Of a stretch of DNA of 64,000 nt, positions 43,572 through 54,974 are shown in pieces; positions within the stretch are counted from its first letter, which is position 1; every line of letters starts with the position of its first letter. Location: contig CM076139.1 in the NCBI GenBank assembly GCA_038025085.1, positions 23,081,307 through 23,145,306 on the forward strand, given 5' to 3'. The translations under genes and the position numbers were made by a program. The DNA comes from Tetragonia tetragonoides. Lineage: Eukaryota > Streptophyta > Magnoliopsida > Caryophyllales > Aizoaceae. Under the pieces are notes generated by a model. It had not been told where the DNA came from. It made no database searches and was given only the letters and a program-made list of their open reading frames with translations.

Positions 43572-45505
43572 TGTCTGTCACTAAAGAAGTTTGATGGAAA
43601 AATTAGTTTTTCCATATGGCGAGTTCAGATGAAGGCCGTTCTTAGCCAGAACGGATTAAAGAAGGCACTTTTGGGCAAATCTAAGAAACCCGAGACTATG
43701 ACGGATGAACAATAGGAAGAGTTGGATGAAGGGGCGCTATCTGCTATTCAACTTTGTCTAACCAAGGAGGTTCTACGCGAGGTGGTCCACGAAGAAACCA
43801 CTGTGGGTTTGTGGTTGAAATTGGAGTCACTTTACATGACTAAAAGCCTCGCAAACAAACTCCGTCTCAGGGAACGTTTCTATACGATCCGTATGGCTGA
43901 AGGTCCTCCTATTCAATCTCATTTCAATGAGTTTAATTCTATTCTTGATGATCTGGAAAATTTAGAGGTGAAAATTGATGATGAGGATAAAGCTTTGTTG
44001 TTGGTTGTGTCCCTTCCACCTACCTATAAACATTTCAAGGAAATTATGTTATATGGCAATAATGATACATTATCGTTTGAGGATGTTAAATCCAATCTGT
44101 TGTCTAAAGAAAAATATGACCTTGAAATTCGTAATGATGATAAGGCCGAGGGCTTGAATGTAATGGGTAGAAAATTTGATAGAGGGAGTACCGGTAAAAA
44201 GAATTCCAGATCAAAACCTAAGGGACCTAAATCCAACAAGACCTGTAAGTACTGCAAGAAATTTGGGCACGATACTTCTGATTGTTATACCTTAAAGAAC
44301 AAAAAGGAAAGAGAAAATAAGAAACAAGAACCTCCGAAACCTGCTGAAGCTGCTGTTGTTGAATCGGAATCAGAAGGTGACGTTATGTTAGCTGCTACTT
44401 TAGAGAAAAGGAATAGGGATGAGTGGGTTTTAGATACTGGATGTACTTACCACATGTGTCCTCATAGGGACTAGTTTACCACATATAAATCTATTGATTT
44501 TGGCTTTGTCTTGATGGGTAATGATGCCCAATGCAAGGTAATTGGAGTGGGTACAGTTCAGATTAAAACTCAGGATGACCATGTCAGGACTTTATCTAAT
44601 GTTCATCATATTCCTAACTTGAAGCGTAACCTCATATTAGTGGACACCCTAAAGTCTCTCGGGTATAAGTATTCCGGTGAAGGTGGAGTTCTGACGGTTT
44701 GTAAAGGTGCTAAAATTATATTGAAAGCTAACATGCATGGGAGCTTATACATCTTGCAGGGTTCTACAGTTATAGGTACTGCAGCTGTTTCTACATCCTC
44801 ATCTCATGATGATATCAATAAATTATGGCATATGCGCCTAGGCCATATGAGTGAGAAAGGCATGAAAGTTCTGAGCAAACGGGGTCTTATAGGTGACCAA
44901 AGTACTAGTAAGTTAGATTTTTGTGAGCAATGTATTTTTGGGAAATTGAAGAAAGCTAGTTTCTCAGCAGCTACTCACCATACACTTGGCATTCTTGATT
45001 ATATTCACTCTGATTTATGGGGACCCTCAATGTACACCTCAATTGGTGGAAAACGTTATTTTATGTCCATAATTGATGATTACTCCCGTAAGGTTTTGGT
45101 TTATTTTCTTAGACATAAAAATGAAGCTTTTCCTATGTTTAAGAAGTGGAGAGCACTTGTTGTAAACCAAACAGGGAGAAAGATCAAAAAGCTCAGAACG
45201 GACAATGGCCTAGAGTTCTGTGAAACTGAATTCAATGAGTACTGCGCTGTGAATGGAATTGGTAGACACAAGACCCTTGTCAGGAAACCCCAACAGAATG
45301 GGGTTGCAGAGCGCATGAACAGAACTCTCCTTGAAAGAGCACGTTATATGCTCTCTAATGCTGGATTGTGGCATCGTAGAGATTTATGGGCTGAGGCAGT
45401 GCAGTGTCTACCTGCTACCTCGTCAATCGTTCTCCACATAAATCACTCGATTTTAAATTCCCAGAAGAAGTATGGTCAAGTAATCCAATTGATTAATTTT
45501 CACAT
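43572..45505 (+). pseudogene. Copia gag, protease and integrase portion
   Basis: Gag begins about 43585 (KKFDGKISFSIWRVQMKAVL), with a UBN2-type gag domain and the zinc knuckle CKYCKKFGHDTSDC near 44250. Protease follows, with WVLDTGCTYHMCPHRD (DTG catalytic site, Ser to Cys next to it). The GAG-pre-integrase region has LWHMRLGHMSEKGMKVLSKR and CEQCIFGKLKKASF. The integrase core has DYIHSDLWGP, LRTDNGLEF and PQQNGVAERMNRTL, giving the D, D, E set. Defects: TAG near 43712, TAG at 44473 (DxFTTY, where Trp is usual), a frameshift near 45405 and a stop near 45495. Both TAG stops look like TGG to TAG changes. Confidence 0.93.
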
Positions 45506-47580
45506 TTGAAAGTATTTGGTTGTCCTGCATATTGTCATGTTAATGATGAAAAACTAGCTCCTAGAGCTCTTAAATGCTTCTTTCTTGGATATGCTTTTGA
45601 GTCTAAAGGATATCGTTTATGGTGTCTTGATTCTCGTAAAGTTGTACTTAGTAGAGATGTTAAATTCCATGAAGATGCATTATTATATTCTGGAAAAGAG
45701 TCTACTGTTTTTTCGTCTGGTACAGGTGAACAACAGGGTATTAGCGAGAAGGTGAAGTTAGAGGTGAGTGCCAAGGCTCCTAGTGCACAAGCTACCTCTT
45801 CAAGCAATACTCAATCCAACGGTGATTCTCATTTTGATGAGAGTGAGTCAATTGTCACAAGTCCCAATTCTTCACAACAAGATCATATTATTGCTCGTGA
45901 TAGGCCTAGAAGAGATGTCCGAAAGCCATCGAGATATCGCGATGATGATGATGACGGTTTGACCGCTTATGCTTTGGCGGTTGCACAAGATATTCCCGAC
46001 GGTGTTAAACCTTCCACTTACACCAAAGCAATATCTTGTGTCAAATCTTTTCAATGGCTCTTGGCAATGAATGAAGAAATGGAAAGCCTTCACAAGAATG
46101 ATACTTGGGACTTGACGGAGCTTCCAAAGGGTCGACATGCATTGAATTGCAAATGGATCTACAAGGAAAAGGAAGGTATCCCTGGGGTTGAGAAACCAAG
46201 ATGTAAGGCACGCCTTGTTGTTAAAGGTTGTAATCAAGGGGAAGGTATTGACTACAATGAAATTTTCTCTCCTGTTGTTCATCATACATCTATTAGAGTA
46301 ATTCTTGGTTATGTTGCTTTCTTTGATCGTGAATTGGAGCAACTTGATGTGAAAACTGCTTTTCTTCATGGTGAATTGGAAGAAGAAATTTATATGAAAC
46401 AACCTGAGGGGTTCGTAGTTCCTGGTAAGGAACATAGTGTGTGTCGGTTGAAAAGATCATTATATGGCCTCAAGCAAGCTCCGCGGCAATGGTATAAGAG
46501 ATTTGACTCTTTTATGCTTGGACAAGCTTATTCTATGTGCCACTATGATAACTGTGTTTATTTTCAACATTTTAATGATGACTCCTTTATATTCTTGTTA
46601 TTATATGTGGATGACATGCTTATTGCTTCTAAGCATATGTCTTTGATCAAAAAGTTGAAATCTCAACTTAGTAATGAGTTTGAGATGAAAGACCTGGGTG
46701 CAGCAAAGAAAATTCTTGGTATGGAGATTCGTAGAGATCGACAAGGTGGAAAGTTGTACTTGTCACAGAGAAGTTACATTGAAAAAGTTCTTGACAGGTT
46801 CAATATGAATAAATCTAAACCTGTCTCTACTCCTTTTGCTGCTCATTTCAAATTATCTTCTGAGTGTTGTCCAAAGACTGAGGAGGAGAAAGAACGTATG
46901 GCAAACGTTCCTTATTCTAGTGCAGTTGGTGGTCTTATGTATGCCATGGTTTGCACTAGACCTGATCTTGCGTATGCCGTTAGCATGGTGAGTCGGTATA
47001 TGCACAATCCTGGAAAGGATCACTGGAATGTTGTGAAGTGGATCCTTCATTACTTGAAGGGCACAAGTGATTTGGGCTTAGTGTTTGATAAGAGCAAGGC
47101 AACATCTCAAGATATTGTTGGGTTCGTTGATGCTGACTATGGTGGTGATCTAGATCGGAGACGGTCTATTTCTAGTTACATCTTCACTATTTGTTCAAGT
47201 GCTATTAGTTGGAAAGCTAGTCTGCAATCCATCGCAGCTTCGTCTACTACTGAGGCAGAGTATATAGCGGCTACTGAAGGTGTTAAAGAAGCTACTTGGT
47301 TACGGAATCTTGTCACTGAACTTGGTATTACACAGGGTACTACTATTGTGTTTTCTGATAGCCAGAGTGCTATTCATCTTACCAAGAACGATGCCTACCA
47401 TTCCAAGACCAAACATATTAGTGTTAGATATCACTATATATCAGAGATACAGTTGATGCGGGAGAAATTGTAGTGAAGAAAGTTCATACTACGGAGAATC
47501 CTGCAGATATGTTGACTAAGCCACTTCCAATTGCTAAGTTCGAGCTTTGCTTGGACTTAGTGGGTGTTCATCATATTTGA
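45506..47580 (+). pseudogene. Copia reverse transcriptase and RNase H portion
   Basis: 655 uninterrupted codons continue pol: the end of integrase (VFGCPAYCHVNDEKLAPRAL), a linker rich in Ser, then reverse transcriptase (NCKWIYKEKEG, QLDVKTAFLHGELEEEIYMK, SLYGLKQAPRQWYKRFD, and the catalytic LYVDDMLIA), then RNase H ([49 protein letters not shown]). A single-base shift near 47445 moves the last 40 or so codons ([18 protein letters not shown]) to another frame, ending at TGA 47578-47580. Catalytic residues appear intact, but it depends on the broken upstream part. Confidence 0.93.
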
Positions 47581-47642
47581 TCGCCCTTCGGGGCTTTATG
47601 GCGATGACGACGTTATTTTTGAATTTGTGTCAAGGTGGAGAT

Positions 47643-48238
47643 TGTTGGGTTTGGTGACCCAAATTCTTAGATTTGGATTAGCAGCTTACTAGTGGAGAAA
47701 TTCTTCTATTGTGGGCCAAAGGCAATTAATGAAAGGCAATGTTCTATATGCCTACTGTGCCTTTGCGTTGGTTTGGTGAGTTTTCACCAGGTATAGACAT
47801 GACGTGGTCATGTATATATACATGTCCATGTCTCTTATTTCGCTGTTTGGCTCCTTGCCGCATACGGAGACACGCTTATCTAATTCAATTAGTTAAGTTT
47901 TGCTTGGACTCTTTTTCAGCTGTAGCTTGGTTATTTTCTGTAAGGTTATTTAATTAACCCTAACCTTGTATCCACCGATCTCCAATTCCATTTTGTATCC
48001 ACATCTACAGAGAGAGTGCCCCTTGAGAGAAACTGTAACTTCTCTACATCCTCCATCTCCATAGAGGATCCTTTGTACTCTTTCTTGATTACCAGTGGAT
48101 TTTTCTGGCTCGTCGGTCGTCGCCCGTGGTTTTTTACTCTCACACTGAGGGTTTTCCACGTAAATCTTGTGTCTTTATTATTGTTCTTGTTTTACTTCTC
48201 GTACTTAATTTCCGCACTATCGAATTTATACCCCAACA
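47643..48238 (+). repeat. 3' LTR of the copia element
   Basis: 596 bp. It carries a 6-base extra (near 47675) and a few other bases that the 5' LTR lacks. Confidence 0.93.
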
Positions 48239-48299
48239 ACAACCTTACCCCTAACTAGTCGCCTACCGCATTTGGTATTGATCATAGTCTACTAAATTA

Positions 48300-48847
48300 T
48301 CTTCTTACAAGTTTGGTGCTCATTCAGGTGGTGAACATGAGAATTTAGAGGACGATATTGGAACTCTTGAACCAATTAGATAGCTTTGATGCTGCAAGAG
48401 ATGTGAAGTTTATACTTGCAACTAATAAAATTGAAAGTCTTGACGACCCTTATTGCTTTATCCTGGCCGAATAAGATCAAGTTTTTCATGTACCTATTAA
48501 GCTTGTTATAACTTATGTATGTATACCAGGCACCAGCAATGTCATGAAAGTCTTTCATTATGTGCATTCTGTTATATATGATTTTCTATTAAAATCATAA
48601 TGGTGCTTAATTTGTGTATGATACAAATTCATACATCAAAGATGACACTGGCGAATGATGTCAAGTTGGAAGATTTTTTGATGACTAAGGATGAGTTCTC
48701 TGGAGCTGAAACTAAAGCAATTTGCAAAGAGGCAGCGTTCCTTGCTTTAAGAGAGACATTTCAAGGTAACACATGCCGGACTTTAAGAAAGCAAAGGAAA
48801 AGGTGATGCATATGAAGAAAGAAAGGGTTCCAGAAGGTGATGTATAA
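48300..48847 (+). pseudogene. RPT2: 26S proteasome ATPase RPT2 pseudogene, 3' part
   Basis: Continues 42439-42785. 48318-48480: AHSGGE, then after a shift [30 protein letters not shown] and RPGRI, matching the second AAA region. 48625-48765: [20 protein letters not shown], then [20 protein letters not shown], matching the carboxyl helical domain. 48793-48844: [20 protein letters not shown], the carboxyl end. Introns separate these blocks, so it is not a processed copy. The final Leu-Tyr-Met of RPT2 is replaced because a SINE inserted there; the TAA at 48845-48847 is SINE sequence. Confidence 0.88.
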
Positions 48848-49796
48848 CCCAGTAAATGTCACGTCGAGGACGAGGTCTGGGTAGATCTAGATGTACGCAA
48901 CCTTGTCCCTTACTAGTCGTCTATTAGAGAGGTTGTTTCCTAGCGCATCTCCTCTCCAGTCTCTACAGAAACTGGAGAAACCCAGTTCCACTAATATCTG
49001 CCGTCGATGTGGAACAAGGTCAAAATGACGACTAAGATTGCAAGTACACCATTTTTCCCCTTTTTTGGGTCCATTTGGCGGTACATGAAAAAAAAATTTC
49101 TTTTAATTTTTCACTCTCCTCTGAATTAACGGGTTTTATATTCCTCTTAATTTACCACCTCAATAGCATGAGTCCTCACACTTCCATGGAGACAAATCAC
49201 AAAAGTAGTTTCAATTAATTGTGTAGCAATTTCAATGTAAACAAATATAAGCAATAGCAATTATGAGATATCCATTAATGCCATCAAACCTTTAACGCCA
49301 AATCAACCACTAAAATATCTGAACTCATTCGCATAATCACAAAGTTACATTGAAATTCGCACAAAAAAAAAGGTTACTTTGAAATCTTCGATTTGCAAAC
49401 TGCCCAATTCAATTTTTTTTTTTTGTTGATCGAATGCCCAATTAAACTTTTGATCACAATTTTGTGAAAAACAGGAAACTAAAAAAAAGATGGGGAGTTT
49501 AGGAGCAATTATGAAGCAACCAGAAGAGTTGTACTATCTAGGCAAAGTTGATGATTGAAGAGAATATAAGAGGAGTGTGGGATTTTGCCCGCTTGTTCCA
49601 GATCCAATAGCTCTAGTTGAAGAGAGAGAAAGAGGGCTTTTTTTTTGTGCAAAGAGGGTTTTTGTTTGGTAAACGTTTCTTTTATCCAAACCTTTAAATT
49701 AAGGAGTCTCCACGTGAACGGCAGATATTAATTACACTGGGTATCTCCATTTTTCGTATAAACTAGAGAGGAGTTGTGCTCGTTGTTTCCAAACAA
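48845..49796 (-). mobile_element. Second Au-like SINE fragment, interrupted by a Mutator-like element
   Basis: 48845-48940 reads taacccagtaaatgtcacg, then ggtctgggtagatctagatg, tacgcaaccttg and agagaggttgtttcc, the antisense of an Au-like SINE; a few bases (49791-49796) follow the nested element. An exact 11-bp duplication aaggtgatgta flanks it at 48834-48844 and 49797-49807. It hits the last codons of RPT2. Confidence 0.75.
48941..49781. mobile_element. Mutator-like non-autonomous element in the SINE
   Basis: 841 bp with inverted ends (left tagcgcatctcctctccagt, right reversed gagcacaactcctctctagt; further identity ctggag/atggag and atatctgccgt). Exact 9-bp duplication gttgtttcc at 48932-48940 and 49782-49790. 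No transposase. Confidence 0.88.
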
Positions 49797-49807
49797 AAGG
49801 TGATGTA

Positions 49808-50489
49808 CAAAAAAACAAAAATATTGTGGTTCTTCTATCAATTATGTTGTACAGATTTACTGAAGCTGTAATCACAGAATAAGAAAAATGCAATCAACAG
49901 AAAAGATGAGATGCAAGGGAGACTAGGAGAGGCTAGGCACCAAACACAAAAATCCATAGAACTTTAAAACAGGAGAAAAGAAACACAACTATATACAGGT
50001 CTATCTGCAGACTCCACAGATTCATAATTTCCTATTACTAATTCAGCAATAGTACAAAGGAAGATCTTTCTGCATTTACAAACCACTGGTCGGTCCACAA
50101 CCTGAGCAGGTTCAAAACAACTCTGTCAGTGCGTCAGGCTTGAACAATAACGTCTTAAGATGAGCTGCAAGTTTTGTATGAGACCATAGGTCGCCCCAAA
50201 ACAATAAAAAGCCACCTTCTGACCAAAAATTCAAAAAACTCATCCGAAAACAATAGGAAAACCCAAATGCTTGGAGTCGTTTGGGAAGAGAAGAAAATCG
50301 TCTTCCGAAGCATATTTAACATGACAATTCAGCTTTAATACAATTTAGCATTGATGATGTAGAATAAGTGAGGGGCAAAGTGGGTAATTCATGTCTATTG
50401 TAAAGCAACTAAACGTCTAAACTCTCGTTCTCCTTCTCTCACCCACTAACTCTCAGTCACCCCACAAACTCTCACTCACCCTCCACTAC
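49808..50489. other. Unassigned flank downstream of RPT2
   Basis: No gene. It may include the old 3' flank of the RPT2 copy. CT-rich and CCAC-rich near 50420-50490. Confidence 0.4.
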
Positions 50490-50705
50490 CGTCGATCATG
50501 AATAAGGCCATTAGGAGGTCATGAATGAAGCCATTGTCAAGTCATAAAGGAAGGCCATTAGCCGGTCATGAATAAGGCCATTGGGAGGTCATGAATAAGG
50601 CCATTGGCAGGTCATGAACCAAGGCCATTGGCAGGTCATGAAGGAGGTCATTGGCAGGTCATGAATGAGGCCATTGACAAGTTAAGGTCATTGGCAGGTC
50701 ATGAA
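50490..50705. repeat. Minisatellite, 19-27 bp unit
   Basis: About nine units of the type ggccattggcaggtcatgaa with variable spacers. Non-coding. Confidence 0.92.
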
Positions 50706-50869
50706 CGAAGTGGAGGATGGCGGTGGTTTAGTGAGTGAGAAAAAAATGAGTGAAAATTAAAACAGAAACATTTGCATAGGTATTTGCTAGTTCTGGTCGG
50801 TTCTTGGGAGGTACTCATCAATGGGTGGTTTTCGAAATGTCAAAATGTACATATAAAATTAACTCAATG

Positions 50870-51170
50870 AAAATTGTACTACAATAACTATATATGTACT
50901 ATATTGAACTATAATATACAAACTGCTATAAATTTGTAGTAAGGCCATTACAATTGTACCAACTTTTTCGTTAAAAGTAACTACAAACAACATTGAAAGT
51001 TCCGCCCACATTAAGAAATTTCTACTAGAAGAACTATATATATGTACTATAAGGGATTATAATATACAAACTGCTATAAAATTGTACTAAGGCCACTAGA
51101 ATTGTACCAATTTTATCCTTAAATGTACTAACTATAAAGAACATTGAAAATTGCACCCAAACTATAGGTG
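50870..51170. repeat. Tandem duplication, about 148-bp period
   Basis: Two diverged copies; the marker aatatacaaactgctataaa is at 50913 and 51061, followed in each by gtactaaggcca-like and attgtaccaa words. Confidence 0.85.
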
Positions 51171-51329
51171 ACGGTCAAAACAAGCCCAAAAACTAATGCT
51201 AGTTACCGAATTAATAAACCTTAAATGATGTAACCGTCATCACCATCATTATCATGGGCTAACCGTTAATCATGCATCATTATCATATTACCATTAATAC
51301 TGAAATAATAAACCTTAAATGGTACATCA

Positions 51330-52345
51330 AAAGTTATATATAATTAATACTAATGTTTACTAATAGATAAGTGTTTCTAATGTTTTTCAAATTTTATTTA
51401 AAGGTGTTTTATTTCCACCATTACCACCATTGAGACTCATTATCACTATAATGGCTAATAACATATAATTAGAACCGGACTAGTCTAATGTACTATTGAA
51501 ATTATTTTTTATCACTTATTATGAAATTTAATACATAAGTGTTATTAAATTATTCCAAATTCTATTATAAATGTTTCATTTACACCATTACCACCATTAA
51601 GACTGATTATCACTATAATGGCCAATAACGTCTAATTAGAGCCGGACTACTCTAATATGCTATTGAAATTGCTTTTTATCACTTATTATGAGATTTACAC
51701 ATAAGTGTTACTAAGTTATTTCTAATTCTATTTAAAAATGTTTCATTTCTACCATTACCAGCATTAAGACTGATTATCACTATAATGGCCAACAACGTCT
51801 AATTAGAGCCGAAATAGTGTAAGTTAATATTGAAATTGCTTTTTATCACTTATTATGAGATTTAATACATAAGTGTCACTAATGTATTTCAAATTCTATT
51901 TCAAATGTTTCATTTCACCATCACCACCATTAAGACTGATTATCACTATAATGGTCAATAACGTCTAATTAGAGCCGGACTACCCTAATATACTATTCAA
52001 ATTGTTTTTTATCACTTATTATGAGATTTAATACATAAGTGTTACTAAGTTATTTGGTGATTCTATTTATAAATGTTTCATTTCCACCATTACCACTCGT
52101 AAGACTGATTATCACAATAAAGGCCAACAACGTCTACTTAGAGCCGGAATAGTGTAAGTCAATATTGAAATTGCTTTTTATCACTTATTATGAGATTTAA
52201 TACATAAGTGTCACTAATGTATTTCAAATTCTATTTCAAATGTTTCATTTCACCATTACCACCATTAAGACTCATTATCATCACTATAATGGCCAATAAC
52301 ATCTAATTAGAGCCGGACTACTCTAATATGCTATTAAAATGACAT
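51330..52345. repeat. Satellite array, 167/168-bp monomer
   Basis: About six tandem copies. The marker caccattaccaccattaaga (with variants) starts at about 51415, 51583, 51750, 51917, 52085 and 52252, so spacing is 167-168 bp. Each monomer also has actataatggccaataacgt, agagccgga and tttttatcacttattatgag. No coding potential. AT-rich, as plant satellites often are. Confidence 0.93.
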
Positions 52346-54237
52346 TAATCTCCAACATTAACACAATATAAAATGACATTAATCAAATTAACGCTGTTCA
52401 ATTAGGGATGCTTGATTTGACAAATTAGTTGTCTAAACTTCTATTTGATTTGGCATAGATGATGAATATTTGTGGGAGTAGATGCATGAAATATAAAATA
52501 AAAATGTTACATAATTGTGGGTATTATAAGTGCACGTAATATACAAGTGTCACGTTTTGATTTTTTTTTTTTTTTTTTCCTTTTTTCTTATATGGTGGCG
52601 TCACAATTTTTCCATTTGAAAGAATTAAAGTCGGTCTTTTAACTTACTAATTCTTATTATTGAAACACATATTAAGGGACAGTCTCATCAAATAGCTTGT
52701 GTTGTTCAATAACAAAAATTATCTTTGGTTGGTATAAGCATAGGTTATGTGAAAATTGACGATTATTTGCATAGGTTATGTAATTGACGATTATTTGGTG
52801 GAATGAATATCGTTAATATGACAAGTGTTAGGTATTTATTAAGTTTTATATTGAGGGTATAAGCATAGGTTAGACATGTGACTAAGTTTTACAAGGAGAT
52901 GCGCAAATAAGTGACAATAGTCCTATTTGGAGTGACAATATGCTAATTATCTAAGTTATTGTTATAATTATCAGTTGATTGAGTCCTTTGATCAGCTTAT
53001 GGAGGGCTCTTAGGCATTGTTACCAGTATGTCATATATGATATGTGTCATAGAGTATAAGTATATGAATGACTAATCGAAAGTTTAGAGTACTCTAAATA
53101 ATATGTTTGGGGTAATCTATTTCTAATTAAAAGTGTATTTTTTTCTTAACAATGGATCTTGATAAAGTCCCTTTATAGTATAATGAAGAATTTCTTAAAT
53201 TGTAAAAAAAGTTATCTAAGTAATAATTTTAGTTTAATTTTAGATGGTCTAACTAGTACTTAGTAAAATATAAAAACTACAAGTTAAAAAAGAAAAAGGC
53301 TCTAGTTTTGTTCATGTTTGTGTTCATAGCATAAGTACATATTTTCTTGGATATTGTACAAAATTTTACTTTTATGTACTATGTAAAATGAATATGTACT
53401 ATGTAAATGTACTAATGGTCCAAAGTCTAACAGGTAGCACTTGATTTCCTTTTATCTTCACTGCTAAAGTTTCAATGTACTCAAAGATTGTAAAGAAGTA
53501 CTAAAGTCTAAAGTCATTTGTACAAAAAAATAGAAAAAATGTACTAAAGTCGTTATTTTTATACCAAAGCAGACATGTTTTTCACCTGTTTTTCCAAAAT
53601 AACCAAATCTCTTTCTCACATTGAAAAAAAGTTAATTTTATCTGATGAACCATATAACGTAATAAAAGTGAAAATTTTATGTATTCAAACACGTTTGGAA
53701 TAGTCAAATGAGGTTACTATATTTTTTTTTATTATTTGTAGAAAATGTCAAAAGTTATTATAATTTTGGAACACATTTTCTACTGTAATTAAAAAAAAAT
53801 GGAACAATTAAAACATCCATATTAGATGAACTTACCCAAAATTTAAAAAATAAGAACTAAATCAACGATAAATAATAGTAAAGTAAAAAATTTAACTAAA
53901 TTGTATTGAGATTTCACAATTGAGTCATGGTAATTCAGAGTCATAGCAATTCGCTAAGTTGTGGAAAACTCCACAACTAAGTAATGGCAATTCGCTAAGT
54001 TACGTTGTGGAAAATTCCACCACTGAGTAATGGCAATTCCAACACTGAGTCATGACTAAATTCCATGGCGATGTATCTTCATTCTATGGGTAATGGAAAC
54101 TCAAAATTTTATTAACTTATATTTCATGACTGAATTGTGCAAATTTACATAATCCTGTATTCATAAAAAATAGTTGGTATATAGGTGATGGTGAACAAAT
54201 TGGAGGAGAATCATGGTGAAACAAGAAGTAGTATGGC

Positions 54238-54239
<2 letters not shown>
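52346..54239. other. Unassigned AT-rich region
   Basis: No gene seen. Contains a T18 run (52561-52578), short repeats of atgtactatgtaaa (53370-53410), and a degenerate repeat of about 45 bp around gagtaatggcaattcgctaa (53925-54050). Confidence 0.5.

Positions 54240-54302
<63 letters not shown>
54240..54302. repeat. (GA)n microsatellite
   Basis: An uninterrupted GA tract of about 62 bp. Open frames through it are artefacts. Confidence 0.97.
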
Positions 54303-54305
<3 letters not shown>

Positions 54306-54710
54306 GTGTTTTCAGTGAGGGAAGAGAATGATTTTTGGCAGGGATATCAATTTGCTTTTTTATTTTTTTACTGCACAAAAAATAATTCACCCATTGAATC
54401 ACCTTTACTACAAATTTTTGGGGTGCCACATGTGCTTTGGAAGACAATTTCAGTGTCTTTTCGAAGACTCGTAACAGCGTTGTATGAAAATCACCCTCAA
54501 TGCAATCATTGTACTTCAGCTATATCAGATCTGTAAAGCCGTCTGCAGCAAATAAATGTCTTGCAGCAGAGAAGGCTCATCACTCAGCTGGCAGTGTCAC
54601 TTCATATAACATTCAGTTGTGGGTCCAACCCCATTTCAATACATTATTATTTTTATGTAGTATTTCAGCAAAAGAAAAAGAAAAAAAAAAATGAACCTAC
54701 TATATAAATC
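54303..54710. other. Unassigned region
   Basis: No gene recognised; short chance open frames only. Ends in an A-rich stretch near 54673-54692. Confidence 0.4.
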
Positions 54711-54726
54711 GAATTCATCTCGGTTG

Positions 54727-54958
54727 GAGGATGAGGTGGGAATACAAGTGGTAAGTGTCTTACTTTTACAACCTAATGGTTAGGGGTTCGAATCCTCATC
54801 TATGTAGAGAGAATAAAACCTTCTCTACCTTTCTTTATAGGGAGGGTCACCTCCTCTACTTAAGCCCATTAAACCATCAAAAATGGTTGACTTGCCCGAC
54901 ACATGTGATTTGCAGGCTCTTGCATGCATCCATATAGCCAAAAAAAAAAAGAGAAGAA
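54727..54958 (+). mobile_element. tRNA-derived SINE with 16-bp TSD
   Basis: 232 bp with a perfect RNA polymerase III B box, GGTTCGAATCC (54786-54796), and an A-box-like segment about 40 bp before it. It ends in an A-rich tail (54940-54958). An exact duplication gaattcatctcggttg lies at 54711-54726 and 54959-54974. A complete SINE of a family different from the two Au-like pieces. Confidence 0.92.
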
Positions 54959-54974
54959 GAATTCATCTCGGTTG

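Larger units (their letters stand above)
42960..48238 (+). mobile_element. Ty1/copia retrotransposon, near complete
   Basis: 5279 bp with LTRs 42960-43546 and 47643-48238 (TGTT...AACA), primer site, one gag-pol region and a polypurine tract (aaggtggagat) just before the 3' LTR. Target duplication actac (42955-42959) and acaac (48239-48243), one mismatch. I count about 15 substitutions plus two small indels between the LTRs by eye, so the insertion is moderately recent. Only a handful of stops and shifts disable it. Inserted into a SINE inside the RPT2 pseudogene. Confidence 0.92.
42878..48268 (-). mobile_element. Au-like SINE fragment interrupted by a copia element
   Basis: Left part 42878-42959 (acaacaacaa tail, then cccagtaaatgtcccacc, ggtttggggaggtcc). 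Right part 48244-48268 (aaccttacccctaactagtc). Read on the minus strand it ends in the TTG-type tail of Au-like plant SINEs. It is flanked by an 18-bp duplication with one mismatch, catttggtatttatcata (42860-42877) and catttggtattgatcata (48269-48286). The SINE proper is only about 110 bp, so its 5' part is missing. The copia element lies inside it. Confidence 0.8.

Noticed and set aside
45872..46435. 187-codon frame on the minus strand
   Set aside because: It is the reverse shadow of the copia reverse transcriptase frame.
54211..54447. Minus-strand frame with a Leu-Ser run
   Set aside because: It reads through the (GA)n microsatellite.
54786..54796. Possible tRNA gene at the B box
   Set aside because: No cloverleaf or acceptor stem is formed, and the A tail and 16-bp duplication show a SINE.
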